From NCBI GenBank assembly GCA_905221605.1, contig CAJNDS010000979.1:87001-151000 (forward strand): DNA of 64,000 bases, written 5' to 3'. Below are positions 10,724-22,028 of the stretch, one piece after another. The translations under genes and the position numbers were made by a program. Under the pieces are notes generated by a model. That model worked only from the letters and a program-made list of their open reading frames with translations, ran no database searches and had not been told where the DNA came from. The stretch comes from Symbiodinium natans (taxonomy: Eukaryota; Sar; Dinophyceae; Suessiales; Symbiodiniaceae). Each line of letters begins with the position of its first letter. Within the stretch, counting starts at the first letter, position 1.

Positions 10724-11399
10724 TTAGGATTTAGGATTTAGGATTTAGGATTTAGGATTTAGGATTTAGGATTTAGGATTTAGGATTTAGGATTTAGGAT
10801 TTAGGATTAGGATTTAGGATTTAGGATTTAGGATTTAGGATTTAGGATTTAGGACTTAGGATTTAGGATTTAGGATTTAGGATTTAGGATTTAGGATTTA
10901 GGATTTAGGATTTAGGATTTAGGATTTAGGATTTAGGATTTAGGATTTAGGATTTAGGATTTAGGATTTAGGATTTAGGATTTAGGATTTAGGATTTAGG
11001 ATTTAGGATTTAGGATTTAGGATTTAGGATTTAGGATTTAGGATTTAGGATTTAGGATTTAGGATTTAGGATTTAGGATTTAGGATTTAGGATTTAGATT
11101 TAGGATTTAGGATTTAGGATTTAGGATTTAGGATTTAGGATTTAGGATTTAGGATTTAGGATTTAGGATTTAGGATTTAGGATTTATTTAGGGTTTAGGG
11201 TTTAGGATTTAGGATTTAGGATTTAGATTTAGGATTTAGGATTTAGGATTTAGGATTTAGGATTTAGGATTTAGGATTTAGGATTTAGGATTTAGGATTT
11301 AGGATTTAGGATTTAGGAATTTAGGATTTAGGATTTAGGATTTAGGATTTAGGATTTAGGATTTAGGATTTAGGAGGATTTAGGATTTAGGATTTAGGA
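10724..11399 (+). repeat. Pure TTTAGGA variant array, about 675 bp
   Basis: About 95 copies of the heptamer TTTAGGA (read ATTTAGG), a one-base variant of the telomeric unit, almost free of TTTAGGG except for a short patch at about 11185-11207. The homogeneity points to local amplification of one variant. A counterpart lies at 16430-17121. Confidence 0.97.
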
Positions 11400-11491
11400 C
11401 CACGAAAGTGCAAAATCACCCGCCGACCCCATTAAGGTTTCAATATATATACATAGGTAAGAGGGTTTTAGGGTTTAGGGGTGTCGTAGAT

Positions 11492-11522
<31 letters not shown>

Positions 11523-11639
11523 GCTCAACCAAGCAACGCAGCGCAGGCCAGAAGCCTAACCCACGCTTTCAGGAGCGCAAAGCCGTTGGCCTCTGAAGCC
11601 AGAAAGCCCCCCAAAAAGCCCTACCTCAAACCCTATAAC

Positions 11640-11772
11640 CTTAAACCCTATAACCCCAAACCCTAAACCCTGAACCCTAAACCCTAAAACCCTAAACCCT
11701 AAACCCTCTAACCATATAACCCTAAACCCTATAACCCTAAACCCTAAACCCTAAACCCTAAACCCTAAACCT
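11640..11772 (-). repeat. CCCTAAA / CCCTATAA array
   Basis: C-rich array with several CCCTATAA octamers, a counterpart of 5500-5668 in unit 1 and 17345-17490 in unit 3. Confidence 0.8.
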
Positions 11773-11870
11773 TCTCCCCGGGGCCGCACCCCGAAGCCCT
11801 CGGCCCTTTGCCTCCTCCAAGAGGCAGGAGCGGGCAACTTCGCAGGAGTCCGGGTTCGGATCCTGGCAGA

Positions 11871-12009
11871 GGGTTTAGGGTTTAGGGTTTAGGGTTTAGG
11901 GTTTAGGGTTTAGGGTTTAGGGTTTAGGGTTTAGGTTTTAGGGTTTAGGGTTTAGGGTTTAGGGTTTAGGGTTTAGGGTTTAGGGTTTAGGGTTTAGGGT
12001 TTAGGGTTT
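11871..12009 (+). repeat. TTTAGGG array
   Basis: About 20 units with one TTTAGGTT irregularity at about 11932 that is shared with unit 3 (about 17650), marking common descent of the two arrays. Confidence 0.95.
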
Positions 12010-12803
12010 TTGTCGCCAGTCCACCAGTGACTCTCATTTGCTTGCCCCCTAGACCCTAAACCCTAAACCCTAAACCCTAAACCCTAAACCCTAAACCCCC
12101 TAAGCCGCCCTTGAAGAACAACAACTACGGGGCGGAGCTGCACGCAGTAAAAGTGGTGAAGCGCAGAGGCAGCCGGGGCCACAAGAAGCTTAGAGCACCC
12201 TAAACCCTAAACCCTAAACCATAAACCCTAAACCCTAAACCCGTACAAGCAAAACGGCGTGACCTTGGCGCAGGGTACAGGCATTAGCCTTGGTAACCCG
12301 GTAACCATAGTCTTATAAGGGCACCCTTTTTTTGGGGCTTAGGGTTTAGGGTGCTCTAAGCATGAGGGCACCCTTTTTGGGGGTTGGTTGCTTTATAAGG
12401 GAACCTTGAACGTTGGAAAAGGGACCGATGAGGAATTCTTCTGCGGGGAAAAGCCGAAATCACAACATGCTGAAGAACAAAAACTGTTGCACCTGCCTCG
12501 TCATGCTCACCTTGGAGCAGGGTAGAGGCACGAGTGACGACTGGCTGCAAAGTCAGGCCCCTGCAGGGCACGGCACCTCTCTTTTGCTCAACGCCCCAGG
12601 CGAGATGCAATCAGCCCGTGCCGGAGTCACACGGGCACAGAAGCGCATGGCCGCGACTGCATTCAGAGATGGCGGCCATGCTCCGCTTCCGAATTTCTCC
12701 AAAACCGGCTGAGCTCTCAGAGCATCAGCCTGCCGAGCCGTGGTGGATCGACTAGGAGGGGGTGCGCACCCCGGGAGGATCGGGACTAAACCCAAAGTAC
12801 CCT

Positions 12804-12968
12804 TAGGGTTTAGGGTTTAGGGTTTAGGGTTTAGGGTTTAGGGTTTAGGGTTTAGGGTTTAGGGTTTAGGGTTTAGGGTTTAGGGTTTAGGGTTTAGGGC
12901 TTAGGGTTTAGGGTTTAGGGTTTAGGGTTTAGGGTTTAGGGTTTAGGGTTTAGGGTTTAGGGTTTAGG
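12804..12968 (+). repeat. TTTAGGG array
   Basis: About 23 units, ending AGGGCCCTAGGCCCC, with one CTTAGGG unit near 12897 shared with unit 3. Corresponds to the 515 bp array of unit 1. Confidence 0.95.
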
Positions 12969-13168
12969 GCCCTAGGCCCCAAAGCCCTAAGCCCTTAAAC
13001 CCCGAAACCCTACTTGCCAAGTCTCTCCGATCCTCCACGCAGCAGCGCACCTGGAAGACGATCGAGGCACCTGACTGCCCTCAAGGCATCTTCAGGGCCT
13101 TCGCTATCGCAGTGAGCTGTGCTTGCAGAAAACTGTCACTACTGGAAAGGTTTGGGGCTTCAAAAGGG

Positions 13169-13292
13169 GTTTAGGGTTTAGGGTTTAGGGTTTAGGGTTT
13201 AGGGTTTAGGGTTTAGGGTTTAGGGTTTAGGGTTTAGGGTTTAGGGTTTAGGGTTTAGGGTTTAGGCTTAGGGTTTAGGGTTTAGGGTTTCG
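13169..13292 (+). repeat. TTTAGGG array
   Basis: About 17 units, about five times longer than the unit 1 counterpart at 7629-7655. Confidence 0.95.
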
Positions 13293-13421
13293 GGCTTCAA
13301 GAAGTTTAGCGTCACAGCCCTGCGCTTCGCAAGATTCGTCGAAGATAGGTATACTCAAAACAAAAGGATCACAAGGATCACTAAAACATAGCCGAACGTC
13401 GACCGATTGAACTTCATCCTT

Positions 13422-14839
13422 TCACGGCTCTGCGATGATGGTGTTGCCATCCCTGGCAGGGACATGGAGCTCCTCGCCGTGGGTCTGGCCGGAGGCGCTG
13501 ACAGGCCCCAGCTGGCTTGGCCAGGCGTCCGGGTCCCACTTGCCGAAGGCCTTGCGGCATGCAGCGTCCAAGTTCATGCCCGAGGAGGTCATGGCCATGG
13601 TGGAGCCGGTGATGCCCGAGCAGGCGGCCACGCAGTTGGCGTCCTTGTCCGCACGGCCCACGATGTTCACGCACGAGTTGCTGGCCAGGGAGAAGAAGCG
13701 GACGGACAGGCTCAGCACGGCGAGGATGCCCGTGATGTCCACCGCACAAACGCGGCCCTCGGTTTCGACGACTCCTGGGGTGCAGTGGATGGTGGTGTCC
13801 GCCAAGATGATGGCAAACCTCATGACGAAGGTGGCGCCCAAGTCTAGCTGGGCCACGCACCGGGCAACTGCACCGTACACGGCATCGTTCGGCACCGCCG
13901 GTGGCGCTGGCAGCGTACTCACATCGACGCCGGCCTTCTTGAGATAGTTGTACACACTCTTCGAGACCTGCTTCTTCTGCTTGGTGATTTTGCCTGTCGT
14001 AGCAGCAGAAACCACGGCGTCGATCTTGGCTTCTGGGGTCAGCTTGCCGGCCTTGACGCCCTTGTTGCAGATCAGGTCTGCGGAGAGAGTCGACTGCATC
14101 AACACAGAAAGGCCGCCTGTGAAAGCGCCGATGTTCGCGGCGCAATTCGCAGGGACGTTCAGTGAGCCCGAGCACGTGGAGATGGAGGAGGCGATCACAC
14201 CCATGCCAAGCTCCACCGACAGCAGGATGCCGAAGATGCCGGAGGCGCACGTCTCCCGCTCGTCGTTCCTCACCGGGCGCTTCTTGACAGCCTGGATCCT
14301 GTCAAAGTCGCAGGCCACCGTGGAGAACTTGATGAACGTGCCCGTCAGCATCACGCGTGCCACGGCTTGGGCCACGTCGATCACGCACAGCACCTGGCCG
14401 GCTGCCGGGCTGATGTGGGCGAGCCCGACCGTCGGCAGCTCCTTGGACGCATCCAGCTCTGACTCGAGCGTATGCCAGGCGTCCCCGCCAACGCCTTCCA
14501 AGAACTCCGTGGACTTGGCACCCACCGGCAGGCCCAGCTTGGGCGCCACGGCGAAGACCATGAGACCCAGTGCCGCCACGCCGGCCGCGCGCCGCGCCCA
14601 GCGCCGCGCGAACTCCGGCGCCCCCAGCTGCGCCTGCGAGACAGGGGCCCTCGAAAACATGCTAGAAACATCAGTGAAACATCTATAGAAACACTGCCGA
14701 CTACATGCTGTGTGCAAAAAGGGCCCACCTCGCGAGCCGGCGTCCTCGTGTCCACGAGCTGCTCCTCCTCCGCAAGGACGCCCTCATTGTCCTGCAGCGA
14801 TGCTGCGAGCTCCTGGATCTCGGACTCGCGGCCGGCCAT
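13422..14839 (-). CDS. Six C-x24-C helix protein, copy B
   Basis: Exon 1 14839-14729, intron 14728-14634 (95 nt, GT-AG), exon 2 14633-13422; 440 aa. The encoded protein is identical to copy A, and I saw no nucleotide difference across the gene, the intron and the 5' flank to about 15259, which implies very recent duplication or ongoing homogenisation. All features of copy A apply: acidic N-terminus, Arg-rich stretch followed by one membrane segment, and six C-x24-C segments in two triplets. Large plus-strand open frames opposite it (13435-13947 and 13948-14688) are antisense shadows of a GC-biased coding sequence. Confidence 0.78.
14634..14728 (-). other. Intron of copy B
   Basis: 95 nt GT-AG phase 0 intron, identical to that of copy A. 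Confidence 0.75.
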
Positions 14840-15386
14840 GTTCGCTGAGTGAGGAAAGGCTGGGACCGACGACGTGACGCAAAAACGGCTCGCGAACGAC
14901 GACGTCCGAGCGCCGTCCAAAATCAATGTGAATGCGGGGGTTTGCTCTACACCAGGGAGCCTCTTCTGGGGATCTCTGCGAGCGCCTTCTGCTTATTCCG
15001 GTTCACCAGCCCACAACAGGGCCCTCCATGTGACATAAACACGTTAAACTCACTAAACCTCCAAAAGCTCAAGCCCTTGACCCCTTCTAGCTTCTCAGCT
15101 TGCGGCTGCACTGAGGCGCGTGGCTGGCAGAATCCTGGACTTAGGGGGCTTTCTTGTTATTTGGCTTGGGGGGGTTATAAGGGGTTAGCGGGGCTCCATG
15201 AGGGCTTCGAGGGGGGGTTCAGAGGGCTGGGGGGGGGGGGTATGGTGGCTAAACCCTAAACCCTAAACCCCAAACTCCTAAACCCTAAACTCCTAAACCC
15301 TAAATAAACCCTACATCCTGCCTTTTTTGCAGTTTGGGCATATCTTGGGCTCCCGGAGTCGATCCCTCGCAGGCCCTGAAGCCCTT
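14840..15386. other. 5' flank of gene B
   Basis: Same as 9209-9762 in unit 1 apart from small changes in the CCCTAAA words at 15250-15310 and near GGCATATCTTGGGC. Confidence 0.5.
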
Positions 15387-15597
15387 AGGGTTTAGGGTTT
15401 AGGGTTTAGGGTTGATGGTTTAGGGTTTAGGGTTTAGGGTTTAGGGTTTAGGGTTTAGGGTTTAGGGTTTAGGGTTTAGGGTTTAGGGTTTAGGGTTTAG
15501 GGTTTAGGGTTTAGGGTTTAGGGTTTAGGGTTTAGGGTTTAGGGTTTAGGGTTTAGGGTTTAGGGTTTAGGGTTTAGGGTTTAGGGTTTAGGGTTTA
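15387..15597 (+). repeat. TTTAGGG array
   Basis: About 30 units, one GTTGATGG interruption near 15413, otherwise nearly perfect. Confidence 0.95.
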
Positions 15598-16265
15598 CGG
15601 TTCAGCATCTCTGATCCAAGCATTCACTAAGGGTGTTTGGCATCACCCCACCCACCTAGAATCCCTTTCATTTGGCAACCTTATCTACCATTTCAATTTT
15701 TACTGCCTTAAGTCCCCTTAACCCTAAATCCAAAATCCTGAAAGCTCCAGAGAGGCCCCTGAATCCTAAATCCTAAACGCCCCAGAAAGGCCCTTAAACC
15801 CTAACGCCTAAGTCTTAAAAGCTGCAGAGAGGGCCCCCCGAACTCCAAATCCTAAATCTTAAAAGCCCAGAGAGGGCCCTGAACCCTAAATCCCTAAGTC
15901 CTACAGGCATTACCCCAAAGCACCACCGCAGGCCCAAATAGCTTGAAAAAACCACAAAAAGCTTCAAAAAATCCTAAAAGGGGGGGGAGCCTGGTATTTG
16001 CCTGCTCCCGCAATGAAAAATGCTGATTTTTAGCACTGAAATCGACGGTTTCGGGGCCCCTCCATTTTACCCCAAAGAACCACCACAGCCTCAAACAGCC
16101 CCAAAAACCCCCCAGAATGCTTCAAAAAGCTCCCCAAAAGGGGGAGGCCTGGTATTTGCCTGCTCCCGCAATAAAAAATGCTGTTTTTTAATACCGGAAT
16201 CGACCCCAAAACACCACCACAGCCCCAGCTTGAAAACCCTAAAAGGCTGCAAAAAGCCGGGTGCC
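15598..16265. repeat. Unit 2 flank and ~160 bp tandem repeat
   Basis: Counterpart of 9892-10560. Direct repeats containing TGGTATTTGCCTGCTCCCGC lie at about 15991 and 16151. Confidence 0.65.
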
Positions 16266-16418
16266 CCGAGGGCTTCCCGGGACAGCTGTCCTGGGGGCGT
16301 CCCGCGGGGGCCCCGGGACATTTGTTTCGGGAGGGACCCGGGACGCCCCGGGACACCCCAGGACAACCTGTCCCGGGGCGGCCCCGGGACAACCCGTCCC
16401 GGGGGCGCCCCGGCACAG
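16266..16418. repeat. GC-rich CCCGGGACA satellite
   Basis: Second copy of the satellite at 10560-10712, again directly left of a TTTAGGA array. Confidence 0.8.
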
Positions 16419-16429
16419 CCCATATTAGA

Positions 16430-17121
16430 TTAGGATTTAGGATTTAGGATTTAGGATTTAGGATTTAGGATTTAGGATTTAGGATTTAGGATTTAGGATT
16501 TAGGATTTAGGATTTAGGATTTAGGATTTAGGATTTAGGATTTAGGATTTTTAGGATTTAGGATTTAGAATTTAGGATTTAGGATTTAGGATTTAGGATT
16601 TAGGATTTAGGATTTAGGATTTAGGATTTAGGATTTAGGATTTAGGATTTAGGATTTAGGATTTAGGATTTAGGATTTTAGGATTTAGGATTTAGGATTT
16701 AGGATTTAGGATTTAGGATTTAGGATTTAGATTTAGGATTTAGGATTTAGGATTTAGGATTTAGGATTTAGGATTTAGGATTTAGGATTTAGGATTTAGG
16801 ATTTAGGATTTAGGATTTAGGATTTAGGATTTAGGATTTAGGATTTAGATTTAGGATTTAGGATTTAGGATTTAGGATTTAGATTTAGGATTTAGGATTT
16901 AGGATTTAGGATTTAGGATTTAGGATTTAGGATTTAGGATTTAGGATTTAGGATTTAGGATTTAGGATTTAGGATTTAGGATTTAGGATTTAGGATTTAG
17001 GATTTAGGATTTAGGATTTAGGAGTTAGGATTTAGGATTTAGGATTTAGGATTTAGGATTTAGGATTTAGGATTTAGGATTTAGGATTTAGGATTTAGGA
17101 TTTAGGATTTAGGATTTAGGA
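16430..17121 (+). repeat. Pure TTTAGGA variant array, about 690 bp
   Basis: About 98 TTTAGGA units with rare length variants (TTTAGATTTAGGA) at positions that differ from the unit 1 array, so the two arrays have rearranged internally since duplication. Confidence 0.97.
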
Positions 17122-17587
17122 ACCACGAAAGTGCAAAATCACCCGACGACCCCATTAAGGTTTAAATATATATATAGGTAGAGAGGGTTTAGGGTTTAGG
17201 GGTGTCGTAGAGAGGGGGGGGCGGGGGGGGGGGGGGGGTGGCTCAACCAAGCAACGCAGCGCAGGCCAGAAGCCTAACCCACGCTTTCAGGAGCGCAAAG
17301 CCGTTGGCCTCTGAAGCCAGAAAGCCCCCCAAAAAGCCCTACCTCAAACCCTATAACCTTAAACCCTATAACCCCAAACCCTAAACCCTGAACCCTAAAC
17401 CCTAAAACCCTAAACCCTAAACCCTCTAACCATATAACCCTAAACCCTATAACCCTAAACCCTAAACCCTAAACCCTAAACCCTAAACCTTCTCCCCGGG
17501 GCCGCACCCCGAAGCCCTCGGCCCTTTGCCTCCTCCAAGAGGCAGGAGCGGGCAACTTCGCAGGAGTCCGGGTTCGGATCCTGGCAG

Positions 17588-17727
17588 AGGGTTTAGGGTT
17601 TAGGGTTTAGGGTTTAGGGTTTAGGGTTTAGGGTTTAGGGTTTAGGGTTTAGGTTTTAGGGTTTAGGGTTTAGGGTTTAGGGTTTAGGGTTTAGGGTTTA
17701 GGGTTTAGGGTTTAGGGTTTAGGGTTT
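17588..17727 (+). repeat. TTTAGGG array
   Basis: About 20 units, counterpart of 11871-12009 with the same TTTAGGTT irregularity. Confidence 0.95.
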
Positions 17728-18521
17728 TTGTCGCCAGTCCACCAGTGACTCTCATTTGCTTGCCCCCTAGACCCTAAACCCTAAACCCTAAACCCTAAAC
17801 CCTAAACCCTAAACCCCCTAAGCCGCCCTTGAAGAACAACAACTACGGGGCGGAGCTGCACGCAGTAAAAGTGGTGAAGCGCAGAGGCAGCCGGGGCCAC
17901 AAGAAGCTTAGAGCACCCTAAACCCTAAACCCTAAACCATAAACCCTAAACCCTAAACCCGTACAAGCAAAACGGCGTGACCTTGGCGCAGGGTACAGGC
18001 ATTAGCCTTGGTAACCCGGTAACCATAGTCTTATAAGGGCACCCTTTTTTTGGGGCTTAGGGTTTAGGGTGCTCTAAGCATGAGGGCACCCTTTTTGGGG
18101 GTTGGTTGCTTTATAAGGGAACCTTGAACGTTGGAAAAGGGACCGATGAGGAATTCTTCTGCGGGGAAAAGCCGAAATCACAACATGCTGAAGAACAAAA
18201 ACTGTTGCACCTGCCTCGTCATGCTCACCTTGGAGCAGGGTAGAGGCACGAGTGACGACTGGCTGCAAAGTCAGGCCCCTGCAGGGCACGGCACCTCTCT
18301 TTTGCTCAACGCCCCAGGCGAGATGCAATCAGCCCGTGCCGGAGTCACACGGGCACAGAAGCGCATGGCCGCGACTGCATTCAGAGATGGCGGCCATGCT
18401 CCGCTTCCGAATTTCTCCAAAACCGGCTGAGCTCTCAGAGCATCAGCCTGCCGAGCCGTGGTGGATCGACTAGGAGGGGGTGCGCACCCCGGGAGGATCG
18501 GGACTAAACCCAAAGTACCCT

Positions 18522-18686
18522 TAGGGTTTAGGGTTTAGGGTTTAGGGTTTAGGGTTTAGGGTTTAGGGTTTAGGGTTTAGGGTTTAGGGTTTAGGGTTTA
18601 GGGTTTAGGGTTTAGGGCTTAGGGTTTAGGGTTTAGGGTTTAGGGTTTAGGGTTTAGGGTTTAGGGTTTAGGGTTTAGGGTTTAGG
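18522..18686 (+). repeat. TTTAGGG array
   Basis: About 23 units, same length as in unit 2, with the shared CTTAGGG unit near 18615. Confidence 0.95.
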
Positions 18687-18886
18687 GCCCTAGGCCCCAA
18701 AGCCCTAAGCCCTTAAACCCCGAAACCCTACTTGCCAAGTCTCTCCGATCCTCCACGCAGCAGCGCACCTGGAAGACGATCGAGGCACCTGACTGCCCTC
18801 AAGGCATCTTCAGGGCCTTCGCTATCGCAGTGAGCTGTGCTTGCAGAAAACTGTCACTACTGGAAAGGTTTGGGGCTTCAAAAGGG

Positions 18887-19010
18887 GTTTAGGGTTTAGG
18901 GTTTAGGGTTTAGGGTTTAGGGTTTAGGGTTTAGGGTTTAGGGTTTAGGGTTTAGGGTTTAGGGTTTAGGGTTTAGGGTTTAGGCTTAGGGTTTAGGGTT
19001 TAGGGTTTCG
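18887..19010 (+). repeat. TTTAGGG array
   Basis: About 17 units in the 3' flank of copy C, counterpart of 13169-13292. Confidence 0.95.
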
Positions 19011-19139
19011 GGCTTCAAGAAGTTTAGCGTCACAGCCCTGCGCTTCGCAAGATTCGTCGAAGATAGGTATACTCAAAACAAAAGGATCACAAGGATCACT
19101 AAAACATAGCCGAACGTCGACCGATTGAACTTCATCCTT

Positions 19140-20569
19140 TCACGGCTCTGCGATGATGGTGTTGCCATCCCTGGCAGGGACATGGAGCTCCTCGCCGTGG
19201 GTCTGGCCGGAGGCGCTGACAGGCCCCAGCTGGCTTGGCCAGGCGTCCGGGTCCCACTTGCCGAAGGCCTTGCGGCATGCAGCGTCCAAGTTCATGCCCG
19301 AGGAGGTCATGGCCATGGTGGAGCCGGTGATGCCCGAGCAGGCGGCCACGCAGTTGGCGTCCTTGTCCGCACGGCCCACGATGTTCACGCACGAGTTGCT
19401 GGCCAGGGAGAAGAAGCGGACGGACAGGCTCAGCACGGCGAGGATGCCCGTGATGTCCACCGCACAAACGCGGCCCTCGGTTTCGACGACTCCTGGGGTG
19501 CAGTGGATGGTGGTGTCCGCCAAGATGATGGCAAACCTCATGACGAAGGTGGCGCCCAAGTCTAGCTGGGCCACGCACCGGGCAACTGCACCGTACACGG
19601 CATCGTTCGGCACCGCCGGTGGCGCTGGCAGCGTACTCACATCGACGCCGGCCTTCTTGAGATAGTTGTACACACTCTTCGAGACCTGCTTCTTCTGCTT
19701 GGTGATTTTGCCTGTCGTAGCAGCAGAAACCACGGCGTCGATCTTGGCTTCTGGGGTCAGCTTGCCGGCCTTGACGCCCTTGTTGCAGATCAGGTCTGCG
19801 GAGAGAGTCGACTGCATCAACACAGAAAGGCCGCCTGTGAAAGCGCCGATGTTCGCGGCGCAATTCGCAGGGACGTTCAGTGAGCCCGAGCACGTGGAGA
19901 TGGAGGAGGCGATCACACCCATGCCAAGCTCCACCGACAGCAGGATGCCGAAGATGCCGGAGGCGCACGTCTCCCGCTCGTCGTTCCTCACCGGGCGCTT
20001 CTTGACAGCCTGGATCCTGTCAAAGTCGCAGGCCACCGTCGAGAACTTGATGAACGTGCCCGTCAGCATCACGCGTGCCACGGCTTGGGCCACGTCGATC
20101 ACGCACAGCACCTGGCCGGCTGCCGGGCTGATGTGGGCGAGGCCGACCGTCGGCAGCTCCTTGGATGCATCCAGCTCTGACTCGAGCGTGTGCCAGGCTT
20201 GTCCGCCAACGCCTTCCAAGAACTCCGTGGACTTGGCACCCACCGGCAGACCCAGTTTGGGCGCCACGACGAAGACCATGAGACCCAGCGCCGCCACGCC
20301 AGCCGCGTGCCGCGCCCAGCGCCGCGCGAACTCGGGCGCCCCCAGCTGCGCCTATGATTCAGGGGCCCTGGAAAACATGCTAGAACTGCTAGAAACAAGA
20401 AGAAACTTTGCCCACTACTATAAAAAGAAAAAAAAAAATATATATATATATATATATCAACATGTTCGTATACAACCCACGTGCTGTGGCCCACCTCGCG
20501 AGCAGACGTCCTCCCCACGAGCCGCTCCTCCTCGGGGAGCTCCTGGATCTCGGGCTGACGGTTCGCCAT
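19140..20569 (-). CDS. Six C-x24-C helix protein, copy C (chimeric)
   Basis: Exon 1 20569-20495 (25 codons), intron 20494-20352 (143 nt, GT-AG, CGCGAG|GTGGG ... TCATAG|GCG), exon 2 20351-19140 (403 codons, TGA); 428 aa. Twelve codons of the acidic exon 1 are missing relative to copies A/B, as in copy D. Exon 2 up to about 20012 matches A/B (for example RIQAVKK), whereas from 20142 toward the 5' end it matches D (VVAPKLG, GGQAWH), and so do the intron, exon 1 and 5' flank. All twelve framing cysteines are kept; subtract 12 from copy A positions. A private base change at 20040 sits in the switch interval. An in-frame TAG directly before exon 2 shows that the upstream sequence cannot simply be read through, which supports the intron. 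Confidence 0.78.
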
Positions 20570-21003
20570 GCTCGCTGAGTCTGGGCTGGGACCGGCTGTA
20601 CTTGGGCAACGCTCTCAAAAGGCTCGCACGCCCGCGACGAGGTTCATAATTGCTACATCAGGGTGCCTCAAGCTTGATTACGGGGGTCTCTAAACCCATA
20701 AACCGTAAACCGTCAACCCCAGGCCCTAAGCCCTAAACCCTTCTTTCGAATTTAGCACATCCAGGGCACCTGATTTTCCTTTAGAACAACTCCATGTGGC
20801 AAAAACCTCTTGGAGCTCAAGTCATTTATGAGACTTCCCTAAGCCCTTCAAGGTTAAGGGTTTAGGGCTTAGGGCTTAGGCTTCTCAGCATGCACCCGGA
20901 CTGAGTGCCACGGCTCTATTCCATTAAGGAACTTTCCGATTCAGTCGAAACACAAAACCTCAATCCTGAACCCCAAAAACCTTCTAGAGCCTCTGACCAG
21001 TGA
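20143..21003. repeat. C-type 5' flank, duplicate of 23567-24481
   Basis: The 5' part of copy C and about 430 bp upstream (to CTCTGACCAGTGA) match the copy D region closely, including CATTAAGGAACTTTCCGATT. The match ends at 21003, where the TAC microsatellite begins. Confidence 0.88.
20352..20494 (-). other. Intron of copy C with TA microsatellite
   Basis: 143 nt, GT-AG, phase 0. It contains an (AT)n run at about 20440-20457 next to a poly-A stretch, absent from copies A/B and different in copy D. Confidence 0.75.
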
Positions 21004-21610
<607 letters not shown>

Positions 21611-21821
21611 CGACTACTACTACAATACGACTACTGGAGATACATTGCACACGACGGTTACAGGAGTCGTGGCAGACTTGCCTTTTTCGCACCGAACCAA
21701 GGTAGCTTGCTTGTCAAGACTCGACTGCTCCACGCCACGGGCGATGCAATCAAGGAATGGAGAGCATAATGGATGGAATCACGGCACAAAGGCACACGGC
21801 TGCGACTGCATTCACAGATGT

Positions 21822-21908
21822 CAGCCATGCTCAAACCCTAAACCCTAAACCCTAAACCCTAAACCCTAAACCCTAAACCCTAAACCCTAACCCTATACAG
21901 CCATGCTC
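21822..21908 (-). repeat. CCCTAAA insert with 11 bp direct flanks
   Basis: A 65 bp CCCTAAA array (21833-21897) is flanked by the direct repeat CAGCCATGCTC at 21822-21832 and 21898-21908. Units 1-3 have a single uninterrupted counterpart (GGCCATGCTC, about 6787, 12669 and 18387), so this is a filled site against three empty sites. Confidence 0.85.
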
Positions 21909-22028
21909 AGCTTCTCCGAATTTCTCAAAACCGGCTGAGCTGTCAGAGCATCAGCCTGCCGTTCCGTGATGGATCGGCGGTGGGGAGGGGGGGGTGCGCA
22001 CTGGGAGGTTCGGGACTTCCCCAAGAGT

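Larger units (their letters stand above)
5373..11480. repeat. Tandem segmental repeat, unit 1
   Basis: A 6.1 kb unit starting at GGTGTCGTAGA plus a poly-G run, followed by TTGCTCAACCAAGCAACGCA. The same landmarks recur in the same order at 11481 and 17202. The gene A region (7776-9628) matches the gene B region at a constant offset of 5631 bp with no difference that I found. Differences between units lie mostly in heptamer array lengths. A TA-rich leader (about 11400-11480) precedes units 2 and 3 but not unit 1. Confidence 0.9.
11481..17201. repeat. Tandem segmental repeat, unit 2
   Basis: A 5.7 kb unit homologous to unit 1, starting at GTGTCGTAGA and a 29-nt G run (11492-11520). It lacks a ~37 bp segment present in unit 1 (about 6342-6380, ACAGCAACGCTCGACC onward) and has different array lengths. 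It shares these differences with unit 3, so units 2 and 3 are closest in their left parts. Confidence 0.9.
17202..20142. repeat. Tandem segmental repeat, unit 3 (partial)
   Basis: Homologous to unit 2 at an offset of about 5718 bp, from the GGTGTCGTAGAG/poly-G start through most of exon 2 of copy C. Between 20012 (last copy A-like variant) and 20142 (first copy D-like variant) it switches to the copy D type, so the TTTAGGA and satellite part is absent. Confidence 0.88.

Noticed and set aside
10724-11399. Heptamer arrays as a CRISPR-like or minisatellite coding array
   Set aside because: There are no spacers; the array is a pure tandem heptamer related to telomeric DNA in a eukaryotic context.
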